A DNA stretch of 19,712 nt from an archaeon (GTDB lineage: Archaea > Iainarchaeota > Iainarchaeia > Iainarchaeales > Iainarchaeaceae): assembly GCA_005239615.1 (NCBI GenBank), contig SBBR01000013.1:1-19712 (forward strand). The letters are read 5' to 3'. Shown piece after piece: positions 1-5,496 of the stretch. The notes under the pieces were generated by a model, which did not search any database, was not told where the DNA came from, and saw nothing but the letters and a program-made list of their open reading frames with translations. The position numbers and the translations under genes were made by a program. Every line of letters begins with the position of its first letter. The stretch's first letter is position 1.

Positions 1-140
1 AACGGAAATTCCCGCAGGGATTTGGGTTGGCGGGGTCTCATAAACTACCGCCAACGGAAACGACCCCGACCTCCAAACCACCCTCTGAATAGGGTGGGGC
101 CGTTTGGGGTGCTGAACCTGTCCATGAGGACGCAAAGGCC

Positions 141-401
141 GTGTATGTCCTTCACTATCGCCCTGAATTCAAGTTCGCAGTAGCCTATGGTTTTAGTTAT
201 GGGAACAACAGATTTGTCGGCCAGGAGGAAATTGACCATCGCCCCTTCTATTTTGGTATTAAAGTTTTCCAAGTGCAGGAAAACCCTGTAGCCGAGTATT
301 TGATAGATTCTGTATCATACACCTACCCCGACCATTGGACAGGATACAACCGGAAAGAAAGGAACAGCCACCGCTCGTATTTTATAGAGGCAAATAAATA
401 A
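141..401 (+). CDS. Doubtful small hypothetical protein, possibly a gene remnant
   Basis: I do not recognise this 86-residue ORF. It begins at a GTG, and the same frame is open back to base 93, just after an in-frame TAG at 90-92. Before that stop the frame is open again to the window edge and reads as a Pro/Thr-rich linker, so this could be the tail of a gene broken by a nonsense change. The residues are rich in aromatics (Tyr, Phe) and alternate in a beta-strand-like way, and the codons look ordinary for the window, which favours this strand over the opposing minus-strand ORF at 45-272. I see no signal peptide, membrane span, TATA box or Shine-Dalgarno site. It could still be spurious. Confidence 0.3.
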   Translation: MYVLHYRPEFKFAVAYGFSYGNNRFVGQEEIDHRPFYFGIKVFQVQENPVAEYLIDSVSYTYPDHWTGYNRKERNSHRSYFIEANK

Positions 402-491
402 CCTGCGCCCGAGCCCAGTAAAACTCTCGGAAGCATTCGACAGGATAGAGAGAGTCATAAGGAAGAATCATGTCGCTGCCAAGCGCTAAAG

Positions 492-498
492 TTTTAAT
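492..498 (+). promoter_or_regulatory. TATA-like box for the MscS-type gene
   Basis: TTTTAAT is centred about 27 bases before the ATG at 522. That spacing predicts a leaderless mRNA, and no Shine-Dalgarno site is visible before the ATG. Confidence 0.5.
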
Positions 499-521
499 CG
501 TAATAGTGCAGAAGCCTTACA

Positions 522-1574
522 ATGGGTGCCTCTTTGCCACTCTCTGATTTAGCAGTGCTTCTGCACGCCGCAGTTGTCATCGCAGAGCTCGCAATAATCC
601 TCGCAGCAGGCTTTTTCGCCGGAAAAGCAATCCATGGGGCTGCCGCAAGGACATTCAGTGCCTTGGCAAAAAACACCAAGACGCAGTTGGATGACATTAT
701 TTTTGAGTACACGGAAAAGCCACTGGAACTTATCCTTATTGTCTCGCTGCTTTACCTTGCCGCAGGACTTGTCGAGGACCTCTATTTCGTCAGCCAGACA
801 TTCAACAAGTACCTCTACTCGATACTCATCATGCTTGGAGCATACCTCCTTTCAGAGGTTGTGGGCGCGCTGCTCAAGTGGTCGTACATAACTCACAAGA
901 CAAAGGCGATTGACACCACGCTCCTCCCATTTGCAAGGAAGCTCTCGAAGCTCCTCATCCTGCTGTTCGGCGCTACCATAGCCCTTTCAACTGTTGGGAT
1001 TGACATTACTGGAATCCTCGCAATTACGAGCGTGCTTGGAATAATTGTGGGCCTTGCCTCGCAGGAAACCCTCGCGAACATCTTTGCAGGCCTCGCGCTC
1101 CAGATTGACAGGCCGTACGTCTACAACGAATACCTCCGCCTCGTCACTGGTGAAGTTCTTAGGCTCAAGAAAATCGGGGTCAGGAGCACGAAGCTCGACG
1201 ACGCGGAAGGAAACATTGTGGTGATGTCCAACAGCGAGTTCGCGAAGCAGAGGATAATCAACCTCTCGAGGAGGCCCGGAGGCCACGCCGGCCTCGCCAT
1301 AGCCGAATTCCCCCACGGCATCAAAATGGATGCAGCAATTTCCGTCCTCCGTAAAGAGCTCGGACAGCTGGCAAAGAAAGGCGTTACCGGCTCGCGGTTC
1401 AGCCTCGGGATAGAGAAGGTGTCAAAGGACAGCTTTGTAGTGGCTGCGAGGTTCGAGTGCCGCGATTACACTGATATAGAGAGGGCAAGGGAAGGCCTCA
1501 ACCGCGCAGCGCTCGGCCTCATCCATAATACGCCCGGCTCAAAAAATATCCGCTTTGGGAAAAAAGGTATTTAA
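522..1574 (+). CDS. MscS-family small-conductance mechanosensitive ion channel
   Basis: This 350-residue membrane protein is predicted to release solutes through a stretch-gated pore during osmotic downshock. Hydrophobic spans lie at about residues 12-36, 68-90, 97-120 and 142-160. They are followed by the pore-lining TM3 helix at about 165-195, whose Gly/Ala-rich pattern ends in GLASQETLANIFAGLALQ, diagnostic of MscS. The beta domain and C-terminal alpha/beta domain follow (about 197-345). The usual IPNS motif after the beta domain is replaced by VMSNS at about residue 237, and the linker after TM3 (DRPYVYNEYLRL) differs from the common FxxGDxI pattern. The start is supported by a TATA box about 27 bases upstream. 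The stop codon overlaps another TATA-like motif that may drive the non-coding segment downstream. No operon partner is evident. Confidence 0.9.
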   Translation: MGASLPLSDLAVLLHAAVVIAELAIILAAGFFAGKAIHGAAARTFSALAKNTKTQLDDIIFEYTEKPLELILIVSLLYLAAGLVEDLYFVSQTFNKYLYSILIMLGAYLLSEVVGALLKWSYITHKTKAIDTTLLPFARKLSKLLILLFGATIALSTVGIDITGILAITSVLGIIVGLASQETLANIFAGLALQIDRPYVYNEYLRLVTGEVLRLKKIGVRSTKLDDAEGNIVVMSNSEFAKQRIINLSRRPGGHAGLAIAEFPHGIKMDAAISVLRKELGQLAKKGVTGSRFSLGIEKVSKDSFVVAARFECRDYTDIERAREGLNRAALGLIHNTPGSKNIRFGKKGI

Positions 1575-1575
1575 A
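1569..1575 (+). promoter_or_regulatory. TATA-like box overlapping the MscS stop codon
   Basis: ATTTAAA overlaps the TAA at 1572-1574. A start site about 27 bases on would fall near 1600, just before the foldable segment at 1600-1700. A TATA box inside a stop codon could be chance. Confidence 0.3.
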
Positions 1576-1599
1576 CACTAAAGTAGCAAATTATACTGC

Positions 1600-1700
1600 G
1601 TATGGGAGTTAAGGGGGTAAGCCATACTGCGTAACGGTGGGGGAAACATCGGCTTCAGCGCTGAGTTGGAGTAGCAGCTCCCTGGCTTACCTTCTTCATC
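1600..1700 (+). ncRNA. Candidate structured RNA of unknown class
   Basis: No convincing ORF covers this stretch. A perfect 9-bp inverted repeat, GGTAAGCCA and TGGCTTACC, closes a segment of about 80 bases (roughly 1614-1692). Inside are the self-complementary TTCAGCGCTGA and a smaller GGAG/CTCC pairing. The ten bases ATACTGCGTA occur twice about 31 bases apart, once before the stem and once inside it. A TATA-like box at 1569-1575 is at the right distance for a start near 1600. It does not match a tRNA (no T loop). I see no clear C/D boxes, and no ACA after the stem as an H/ACA guide would have. It may be an unknown small RNA or merely a structured 3' region. Confidence 0.3.
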
Positions 1701-1727
1701 CTTATTCTCGGCGAGCGATTGCCAACC

Positions 1728-1736
1728 TTTTTTAAC
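1728..1736 (+). promoter_or_regulatory. Distal TATA-like box upstream of tRNA-Ser(GGA)
   Basis: CTTTTTTAACCCTAA lies about 229 bases before the tRNA. The same block occurs at 6928-6940 before the other tRNA-Ser, followed in both by GTGAA and a TTAAA-type motif. It could be the true promoter of a long-leader transcript, or an upstream element copied with the tRNA module. Confidence 0.35.
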
Positions 1737-1839
1737 CCTAACACGTGAAGGTTTCATTAAACCCAAAGGGAAAATGGCACGCTGAAGGCACCGCCCTTTT
1801 CTTTTGGTCAATAATTGGCCTTTTCTTTTTTGGTCAAGC

Positions 1840-1846
1840 TTTTAAT
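1840..1846 (+). promoter_or_regulatory. Proximal TATA-like box of tRNA-Ser(GGA)
   Basis: The sequence CAAGCTTTTAA is shared with the other tRNA-Ser gene (7009-7018). Adding about 27 bases places transcription start near 1869, directly after the first pyrimidine tract of the repeat. The tRNA leader would then be about 91 bases, nearly all of it hairpin. Confidence 0.45.
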
Positions 1847-1854
1847 GCCTCTGG

Positions 1855-1961
1855 TTCTTTTTCTTTTTGTTCAACATTTTTCTTTTCCTTGCAGAGCAAG
1901 GCTCTGCGAGGCCTCGTCCCGAAAGGGACAAGGTCTTCCCCAAGAAAAAGAAAAAGGTTGC
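1855..1961 (+). repeat. Structured repeat copy A, abutting the tRNA-Ser(GGA) 5' end
   Basis: This 107-base element differs from copy B (2071-2177) at only 4 positions, with no gaps, and closely matches copy C (7028-7133). Its parts in order are: pyrimidine tract Y1 TTCTTTTTCTTTTT (1855-1868); an 8-base linker; pyrimidine tract Y2 TTTTTCTTTTCCTT (1877-1890); hairpin CAGAGC-AAG-GCTCTG; a longer hairpin capped by GTCCC-GAAA-GGGAC and extended by GAGGCCT/AGGTCTTC with one bulge; and purine tract R AAGAAAAAGAAAAAGG (1942-1957). CAAC plus Y2 pairs with R plus GTTG at 18 of 20 positions, closing a three-way junction. The last two bases of the repeat are the first two bases of the tRNA. Confidence 0.9.
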
Positions 1962-1997
1962 GGGGATGGCTGAGCGGTCTAAAGCGCACGCCTGGAA

Positions 1998-2181
1998 TGA
2001 CCCTTTTCTTTTCGTTGCACGAAAAGAAAAGCGTCAACGGAAAAGAAAAGTGCTGAGTGCCAAGGGCAGTTTCTTTTTCTTTTTCGCCAACGTTTTTCTT
2101 TTCCTTGCAGAGCAAGGCTCTGCGAGGCCTCGTCCCGAAAGGGACAAGGTCTTCCCCAAGAAAAAGAAAAAGGTTGCAGCC
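1998..2181 (+). other. Archaeal tRNA intron with bulge-helix-bulge ends, containing repeat copy B
   Basis: The junctions fold as the substrate of the archaeal tRNA-splicing endonuclease: 5' bulge AA^T, 3' bulge CC^A, and a central helix CTGG facing GCAG (three pairs and a G-G mismatch). The inner helix GACC (1999-2002) pairs with GGTT (2172-2175). The inner helix can continue past one mismatch with TTTTCTTTT (2004-2012) against AAAAGAAAA (2162-2170), which belongs to repeat B's purine tract. The same pyrimidine tract can alternatively form a perfect 13-bp local hairpin (2003-2015 with 2019-2031, loop TGC). A second purine tract GGAAAAGAAAAG follows at 2039-2050. At 184 bases it is long for an archaeal tRNA intron. 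No homing endonuclease is encoded. Confidence 0.85.
2071..2177 (+). repeat. Structured repeat copy B, inside the tRNA-Ser(GGA) intron
   Basis: This is the same element as copy A, identical except for 4 bases, all in or next to the Y1-Y2 linker (CGCCAACG here, GTTCAACA in A). All hairpins and the Y1, Y2 and R tracts are preserved. Copies A and B are direct repeats 216 bases apart that bracket exon 1 of the tRNA. The TATA-like CTTTTAA present before copies A and C is absent here, where the upstream sequence is GCCAAGGGCAG. Its last bases supply the intron side of the splice-site helix. Confidence 0.9.
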
Positions 2182-2228
2182 AGCGTGTTCCTTCACAGGA
2201 GCATGGGTTCGAATCCCATTCCCCGCGT

Positions 2229-2267
2229 GTTTATTTTTAGTAAACATTTCGTTCACTTTTTGTGAAC
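2229..2267 (+). terminator. Possible terminator or hairpins after tRNA-Ser(GGA)
   Basis: GTTTA-tttttag-TAAAC (2229-2245) is followed by the perfect hairpin GTTCAC-TTTTT-GTGAAC (2251-2267). The T runs fit archaeal T-tract termination; the hairpins may be incidental. Confidence 0.35.
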
Positions 2268-2302
2268 ATCTACTGAAACCACGACTGGACGATGCGCGTG
2301 AT

Positions 2303-3013
2303 TCAATCTATGCCTTCAGCAAGTTCTGAAAGTTTTTTGTAAGTCGTTTTCATGTGGTTCAGCGCAGAAATGACTCTTTCAACGTCATCGTATTCTACTA
2401 TCCATGCCTCATGAACCGGTCGTTCATTTCCATGCAGCGGCCGATTCAGTTTGTGCAGCCTCGCCTTGAGCGCAAGCTTTTCCTCGGTTGACATTTCTTT
2501 TAACTCTGCCTCGGTATACCTGACGAAGTCGGGAAATGGGAAATGCCTCCTGATTTCATTCCATCCTGCGCCCGACCCTATTTTTTTCAAGTACCATTCC
2601 ATATAGCCTTTTCTTTCGTTAGGATTGGCCAGAAGTCTTTGTTTGTGATTGTTAAGCCTGGTCGATAAGTCAAGAAAGTGGCTTTCTAAGATCAATTCAG
2701 TGTTTCTTATTGCCTCCCTCAGGGCCAGTATGGCAGGGCGTATGGCGGCTCTTCTTTCTTCTCTACCAAGTTTTTTCTCCCTAATGCCGGCCTCGGTCCG
2801 GGCTAACCAGTCAGTAAACCTCGTGCCGAAAAGTTTTCCCGCCTCGACTCTCGCGAGTGAGGCTAGCATCTGGAAGCTTGCTGCACCAGAAAAACCCGTA
2901 AACTCGGGCGGAAGAACATTGGTGAAAGCCGTTTCAACACTGGCCGTCGGAGCTTTCCGGTATCTTTCATTTAGCTTTTGGACGATGCGCTTCACTCTAG
3001 GCAAGAGTTTCAT
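2303..3013 (-). CDS. Hypothetical 236-residue soluble protein
   Basis: I do not recognise a family. The protein is basic and mostly helical by eye. Charged stretches lie at about residues 75-100 (KKLGREERRAAIRP) and about 165-200, and there is no signal peptide, membrane span or Cys cluster. I start it at the ATG at 3013 and not at the far longer in-frame start at 3217, because a TATA-like TTTTTATAT (3039-3047, minus strand) is centred 30 bases before 3013. The longer version would also run antisense into the start of the SDR gene. It is divergent from the SDR gene, with 85 bases between them carrying both promoters. It is convergent with tRNA-Ser(GGA). Confidence 0.65.
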   Translation of the reverse strand: MKLLPRVKRIVQKLNERYRKAPTASVETAFTNVLPPEFTGFSGAASFQMLASLARVEAGKLFGTRFTDWLARTEAGIREKKLGREERRAAIRPAILALREAIRNTELILESHFLDLSTRLNNHKQRLLANPNERKGYMEWYLKKIGSGAGWNEIRRHFPFPDFVRYTEAELKEMSTEEKLALKARLHKLNRPLHGNERPVHEAWIVEYDDVERVISALNHMKTTYKKLSELAEGID

Positions 3014-3038
3014 TGCAGAATAAGAAAAGCATGAGGCC

Positions 3039-3074
3039 ATATAAAAATCCAACGGTCTTAGCGAACACTTTAAT
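3039..3074. promoter_or_regulatory. Divergent promoter region
   Basis: TTTTTATAT on the minus strand (3047-3039) serves the ATG at 3013. CTTTAAT on the plus strand (3068-3074) serves the ATG at 3099. Both have about 28-30 base spacing, predicting leaderless mRNAs in both directions. Confidence 0.5.
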
Positions 3075-3098
3075 TGCTTTCCAGGAGCAATCCATTGC

Positions 3099-3896
3099 AT
3101 GGCTTTTGATGGAAAAACTGTGGTAATCACCGGCACTAGTTCCGGCATCGGCAGGGAAACCGCAGAGGCGTTCGCGGAAAGGGGCGCGAGGCTAGTGCTG
3201 ATCGGCCGGAATGTCACGCGTCTTAACGAGACAAAAAAGGCGTGCTTGGAAAAAGGGGCTCTGGAAGCGGTCGTGTTCAGGTGCGACGTGAGCGATTACG
3301 CACTGGCGAAGAAGACTTGCGCACAGATAAAGAAAAAATTCGGTAGCGTTGACGTCCTAGTGAACAACGCAGGCTACGGAATTTATGGTGCGTTAAGGGA
3401 CACGGAAATAAAGGACATTGAGGGCCTGATGAGGACAAATTATTTCGGCACGGTTTATTTCACCAAGGAACTCTTGCCAACAATGGGTCGCGGCTCGCAC
3501 ATAGTGAACATCAGCTCAATGGCAGGAAAGCTTCCCCTCACCAATTACTCGGGATACTGCGCAAGCAAGTTCGCGATTTGGGCTTTCTCGGAGAGCATTT
3601 ACCACGAGCTGAAGTGGGACGGCATCGACGTGCATGTCATATGCCCATCAGCGACGAGGACGCATTTCTTCGACAATGAATCGTTCGCCATGCATCCACA
3701 CAGGAGGCAGCCGGAGAGGATGGCAGACCCAAAGGAGGTCGCGGGGTGGATAATGGATGCGATTGAGCGTGGCAGGCTGGAAACGGTTTCACCTTCACTA
3801 AAAGAGTATATTGCGGTTTTCCTGCTCGCCAACGTGCCGTGGCTCTACCATCGCATAATGCAGAGCCGGTATGTGAAGAGGCAGATACAGCGGTAA
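3099..3896 (+). CDS. Short-chain dehydrogenase/reductase (SDR)
   Basis: This 265-residue classical SDR is an NAD(P)-dependent oxidoreductase acting on an unknown alcohol or ketone. The Rossmann fold cofactor motif TGTSSGIG is at residues 11-18, CDVSD near 62 marks the adenine pocket, and NNAG is at 89-92. The catalytic residues are Ser140, Tyr153 and Lys157 (YCASK). An Arg (GRN, residue 37) after the second beta strand hints at NADP preference, which is inference. The C-terminal part, about 225-265, is longer than the core and includes a hydrophobic patch (AVFLLANVPWLYHRI) that could lie against a membrane or substrate, as in the subgroup acting on lipid-like substrates. It stands alone downstream of its own TATA box and is convergent with the SMR-type gene. 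Confidence 0.9.
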   Translation: MAFDGKTVVITGTSSGIGRETAEAFAERGARLVLIGRNVTRLNETKKACLEKGALEAVVFRCDVSDYALAKKTCAQIKKKFGSVDVLVNNAGYGIYGALRDTEIKDIEGLMRTNYFGTVYFTKELLPTMGRGSHIVNISSMAGKLPLTNYSGYCASKFAIWAFSESIYHELKWDGIDVHVICPSATRTHFFDNESFAMHPHRRQPERMADPKEVAGWIMDAIERGRLETVSPSLKEYIAVFLLANVPWLYHRIMQSRYVKRQIQR

Positions 3897-3984
3897 AAAC
3901 CCGCAGAACAAAAATAACTTGTCCCTTTCCGTCCAATGCAATGCTGTATTCAGGCGTCATTGACAGGTGGAAGTTGTGGTCCAT

Positions 3985-4320
3985 TCACATTTCGAGGAGC
4001 ATGATGCTTACAAGCCCGAGGATTATTCCCGCCTTGTTCACGAGCGTTAGGTTCTCCTTGAACAGGAAAACGCCGGCAAGCACGACCGCGATCAGGTTCA
4101 GGACTGTGAAAACCGAGATTGCTTTCGAAAGGTACTCGTGCCTCAGCGAGAATGCCAAGAGGACTGTTCCGAGGAAGTAGAGCGCGAGCCCTGAGTAGAG
4201 CAGAAGCCCCCTATCCTGCAGAACCCATTTTTTCAGCAGGACATCGCCAAGCACTTCCAGCGCGACAGCTCCGCCGATGAGGGCGAAAAAAACCGTTTTC
4301 TGGGGCAGCTGCGGCAGCAT
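3985..4320 (-). CDS. Small multidrug resistance (SMR)-type membrane protein
   Basis: This 111-residue protein has four hydrophobic spans (about residues 9-29, 37-57, 65-86 and 91-110), the size and topology of SMR transporters, which exchange protons for small cations as dimers. In the first span the pattern GGAVALEVLGDVLLKK keeps the membrane-embedded Glu (residue 22) that aligns with Glu14 of EmrE. The YAIW-type motif of drug-exporting members is not preserved, so its substrate may not be a drug; DMT/EamA-like half transporters look similar. A minus-strand TATA box TTATAATGA (4342-4350) sits 27 bases before the ATG, so it is likely leaderless and independent of the YdjM-like gene upstream. 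Confidence 0.75.
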   Translation of the reverse strand: MLPQLPQKTVFFALIGGAVALEVLGDVLLKKWVLQDRGLLLYSGLALYFLGTVLLAFSLRHEYLSKAISVFTVLNLIAVVLAGVFLFKENLTLVNKAGIILGLVSIMLLEM

Positions 4321-4341
4321 GAAACGAGTCCGGGCGGGAAA

Positions 4342-4350
4342 TCATTATAA
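4342..4350 (-). promoter_or_regulatory. TATA-like box of the SMR-type gene
   Basis: TTATAATGA on the minus strand is centred about 27 bases before the ATG at 4320, predicting a leaderless mRNA. Confidence 0.5.
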
Positions 4351-4376
4351 CCCAATACCATAACGTATCAAACGGC

Positions 4377-4829
4377 TCAGAGCTTGAGATGCATGTCAGC
4401 AACTAGGTGGGAAATGAATGCGACCAGCGCAAAGAGACCATAGTGAGGGCTGAGGGCGAAAAGGGGCAGGGCGGTGAGAATGCCGAACCTTAGGGTGTGC
4501 GTGAAGCCCCTGTGACGGAGGAACTTGAGGCTGAGCGCCGAGACAACCAACACAACAAAGGACACGAGAAAAACCGTGGCCTGCATTGCGAGGTAGAGGG
4601 CTGCCGTCGCTATTGAAGCGGCAAGGAGAAGCGGAACGACAACTTTGTGAATCCTGCTCTTTTCCGTGTCTATGTCCGGGAGCAGGCCGAAGAAAGCCGT
4701 CACCGCAACTCCCAACGCGACCACTCCAGGGGCGGGAAAGCCACCTGCGGCGTAGAGCGTGGCGAGACTTATGCCGTAAAAGAACAACGCGAAGAGTATG
4801 TGCTGCCGCCAGTTCAACCCATCACCCAC
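4377..4829 (-). CDS. YdjM-like (DUF457) membrane protein, putative metal-dependent hydrolase
   Basis: This 150-residue protein has four or five hydrophobic spans. It keeps the two hallmarks of the YdjM/DUF457 family: LLPDID (about residues 49-54) and RHRGFTHT (about 104-111), with a further conserved HLVADMH near the C terminus (about 140-146). These Asp and His residues are the basis for the family's putative metal-dependent hydrolase name; no reaction is established. The start is a GTG that directly follows the TGA of the AlkA-type gene with zero spacing, so the two are very likely co-transcribed and translationally coupled. An in-frame TTG at 4817 is an alternative start. No separate promoter is visible. 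Confidence 0.8.
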   Translation of the reverse strand: MGDGLNWRQHILFALFFYGISLATLYAAGGFPAPGVVALGVAVTAFFGLLPDIDTEKSRIHKVVVPLLLAASIATAALYLAMQATVFLVSFVVLVVSALSLKFLRHRGFTHTLRFGILTALPLFALSPHYGLFALVAFISHLVADMHLKL

Positions 4830-5432
4830 TCAATATTCAATGCCTTTGTCCGCACTCCTCCATAGGTACCAAGCCGCGACTGTCCTGTATGGCCGCCACC
4901 GCTCTGAAATGGCGAGCAGCTGTTCATCGCTCGGAATGCTCTCGAGACCATAGGCCTCCATTACCGCGCGCCTGAAACCGAGGTCTCCTATGGGGAGCAC
5001 GTCGAACCTGCCGAGCGAGAAAATGAGGAACATGTGGCTGGTCCACTCGCCAATGCCCCTGACCTTCGTGAGTGTCTCGATCACTTCCACATCACTCATT
5101 TCGCCGAGCCGCCTCGCATCTATGGTGCCATCCGAGAATTTCCCTGCAAGGTCGCGGATATACTCGATTTTCCTTTCCGAGAGGCCTACCTTTCTGAGCG
5201 AGGTTTTCTTCAGGGACAGTGTTCGTTGCGGACTGATTTTCCAACGGTGCAAGGCTCTGAACCTTTTGTAGATGCCGGCCGCGGCCTTCATCGAGAGCTG
5301 CTGGTAAATTATAGCCTGGCAGAGGCTCTCGAAGCGGTTCCTCTTCACCTCCAGCGTGAACGCACCATTTTCGGCAATTATACGGGACAGCACGGTGTCG
5401 TTTTTACTGAGCAGCGCTAACGCTTCTTTCAT
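4830..5432 (-). CDS. AlkA-type DNA-3-methyladenine glycosylase (HhH-GPD)
   Basis: This 200-residue base-excision repair enzyme is predicted to remove alkylated purines from DNA. The helix-hairpin-helix runs VRGIGEWTSHMFLIFSLG (about residues 122-139), followed by the GPD loop DVLPIGDLG whose Asp (about 147) aligns with the catalytic Asp238 of E. coli AlkA. Upstream, the conserved IIYQQLSMKAA (about 41-51) is typical of the family. The protein matches the catalytic core without the N-terminal domain of E. coli AlkA, as is common in archaea. The ATG at 5432 is preferred over the in-frame start at 5498 because a Shine-Dalgarno-like GGAGAGGTG (5438-5446) lies 5 bases before it, and because the longer form would overlap the divergent gene. 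It heads a two-gene unit with the YdjM-like gene. Confidence 0.87.
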   Translation of the reverse strand: MKEALALLSKNDTVLSRIIAENGAFTLEVKRNRFESLCQAIIYQQLSMKAAAGIYKRFRALHRWKISPQRTLSLKKTSLRKVGLSERKIEYIRDLAGKFSDGTIDARRLGEMSDVEVIETLTKVRGIGEWTSHMFLIFSLGRFDVLPIGDLGFRRAVMEAYGLESIPSDEQLLAISERWRPYRTVAAWYLWRSADKGIEY

Positions 5433-5462
5433 ACAAGCACCTCTCCAACAAAATCCGGCGCA

Positions 5463-5472
5463 AACTTTTAAC
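5463..5472. promoter_or_regulatory. Near-palindromic TATA box shared by alkA-type and ygfZ-like genes
   Basis: AACTTTTAAC reads as a TATA-like box on both strands. It is 29 bases before the plus-strand ATG at 5497 and about 35 bases before the minus-strand ATG at 5432. The plus-strand product would be leaderless; the minus-strand one has a short leader with a Shine-Dalgarno site. Confidence 0.5.
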
Positions 5473-5496
5473 TGTCTTACCTGCCATAGCCATGTC

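Larger units (their letters stand above)
1960..2227 (+). tRNA. tRNA-Ser(GGA) with a 184-base intron
   Basis: The exons are 1960-1997 and 2182-2227. Acceptor stem GCGGGGA pairs with TCCCCGC and the discriminator is G (2227), as for serine. Anticodon stem CACGC pairs with GCGTG across the intron. The anticodon GGA is at 1994-1996. The long variable arm is TCCT-tcac-AGGA, and the T arm is ATGGG-TTCGAAT-CCCAT. CCA is not encoded. The intron starts after A37, the canonical archaeal site. The 5' end directly abuts repeat copy A, with G1 forming the last base of that repeat's GTTG strand. The sequence after the gene is T-rich and holds small hairpins (GTTTA/TAAAC and GTTCAC/GTGAAC) that may help end transcription. 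Confidence 0.93.

Noticed and set aside
1612..1692. Selenocysteine tRNA or other tRNA suggested by the 9-bp closing stem
   Set aside because: No TTC-type T loop, no D arm and no anticodon arm can be drawn.
1855..2177. CRISPR array or insertion sequence
   Set aside because: There are only two local copies, the spacing holds a tRNA exon, and there is no repeat-spacer periodicity, transposase or terminal inverted repeat of insertion-sequence type.
1834..2265. Overlapping long ORFs of 103-140 codons on both strands across the tRNA-Ser(GGA) region
   Set aside because: They are translations of the structured repeat and the tRNA itself. The same peptide appears twice only because the DNA is repeated, and the tRNA call is far stronger.
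3014..3217. N-terminal extension of the minus-strand hypothetical protein
   Set aside because: It overlaps the SDR start antisense, lies upstream of the TATA box that fits the ATG at 3013, and its composition looks unlike the rest of the protein.
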